The notes under the pieces were generated by a model, which saw nothing but the letters and a program-made list of their open reading frames with translations, made no database searches and was not told the origin of the DNA. From Alphaproteobacteria bacterium (GTDB taxonomy: Bacteria; Pseudomonadota; Alphaproteobacteria; UBA3830), in the NCBI GenBank assembly GCA_025998775.1, contig BNWK01000094.1, forward strand, positions 1-5,148: DNA of 5,148 nucleotides, given 5' to 3'. Numbering within the stretch: position 1 is the stretch's first letter; each line of letters begins with the position of its first letter. The translations under genes and the position numbers were made by a program. This document shows, piece after piece, positions 5,148 through 5,148 of this stretch.

Positions 5148-5148
5148 A
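5097..5148 (+). CDS. Transposase N-terminus, IS1 InsA-like zinc ribbon (partial)
   Basis: Same 17 codons as the left copy, beginning MECCKHCGSKNL with the CxxC zinc knuckle and continuing beyond the window. GGAGG at 5087-5091 is placed 5 nt before the ATG. Sequence identity with the left copy suggests recent duplication of the element or homogenisation between copies. Confidence 0.65.
   Translation, partial: MECCKHCGSKNLIKYGK

Overview
The window reads as an accessory, IS-rich segment of a bacterial genome, moderately AT-rich, with sigma70-like promoters and AGAGGT/AGGGG-type ribosome binding sites. A broken metalloprotease that resembles secreted effectors of the M91/NleD type, a secreted unknown protein, a Fic enzyme and three IS copies or fragments within 5 kb fit a host-associated proteobacterium (pathogen or intracellular symbiont). 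That placement is inference; nothing here fixes the taxon.

Layout. The two ends of the window (1-126 and 5022-5147) are exact reverse complements. Each carries the 5' end of an IS1-like element: a terminal sequence, a strong ribosome binding site and the first 17 codons of a zinc-ribbon transposase. Both transposases point out of the window, so about 4.9 kb lies between two outward-facing IS copies. Just inside the left copy is a metalloprotease gene that has lost its N-terminus and is frameshifted at an A8 run (116-824). It is followed 21 nt later by a gene for a signal-peptide protein of unknown function (846-1535). A strong hairpin and about 200 bp of degraded coding sequence come next.

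At about 1773-2697, on the minus strand, is a decayed ISNCY/IS1202-type element. Its transposase has a one-base frameshift and has lost its C-terminal part, and a tandem repeat marks its 3' end. Next is a small unrecognised minus-strand ORF (2683-2928) enclosed by an unusual inverted repeat. A regulatory region (about 2941-3115) follows, with a perfect 14-bp palindrome, two copies of a GACAC-NN-GTGTC dyad 32 bp apart, and probable divergent promoters. To its right are an apparently intact class II Fic protein with an inhibitory motif and a C-terminal winged helix (3127-4230), then a pyridoxamine 5'-phosphate oxidase-like flavoprotein with its own promoter (4343-4780). The last 240 bp hold the 3' end of a minus-strand gene cut off by the right IS copy.

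The likely functional genes are the secreted protein, the Fic protein and the flavoprotein. The remainder records repeated IS insertion and gene decay. The most notable points are the outward-facing IS pair, the homopolymer-broken effector-like protease, and the dyad-rich control region beside the Fic gene.
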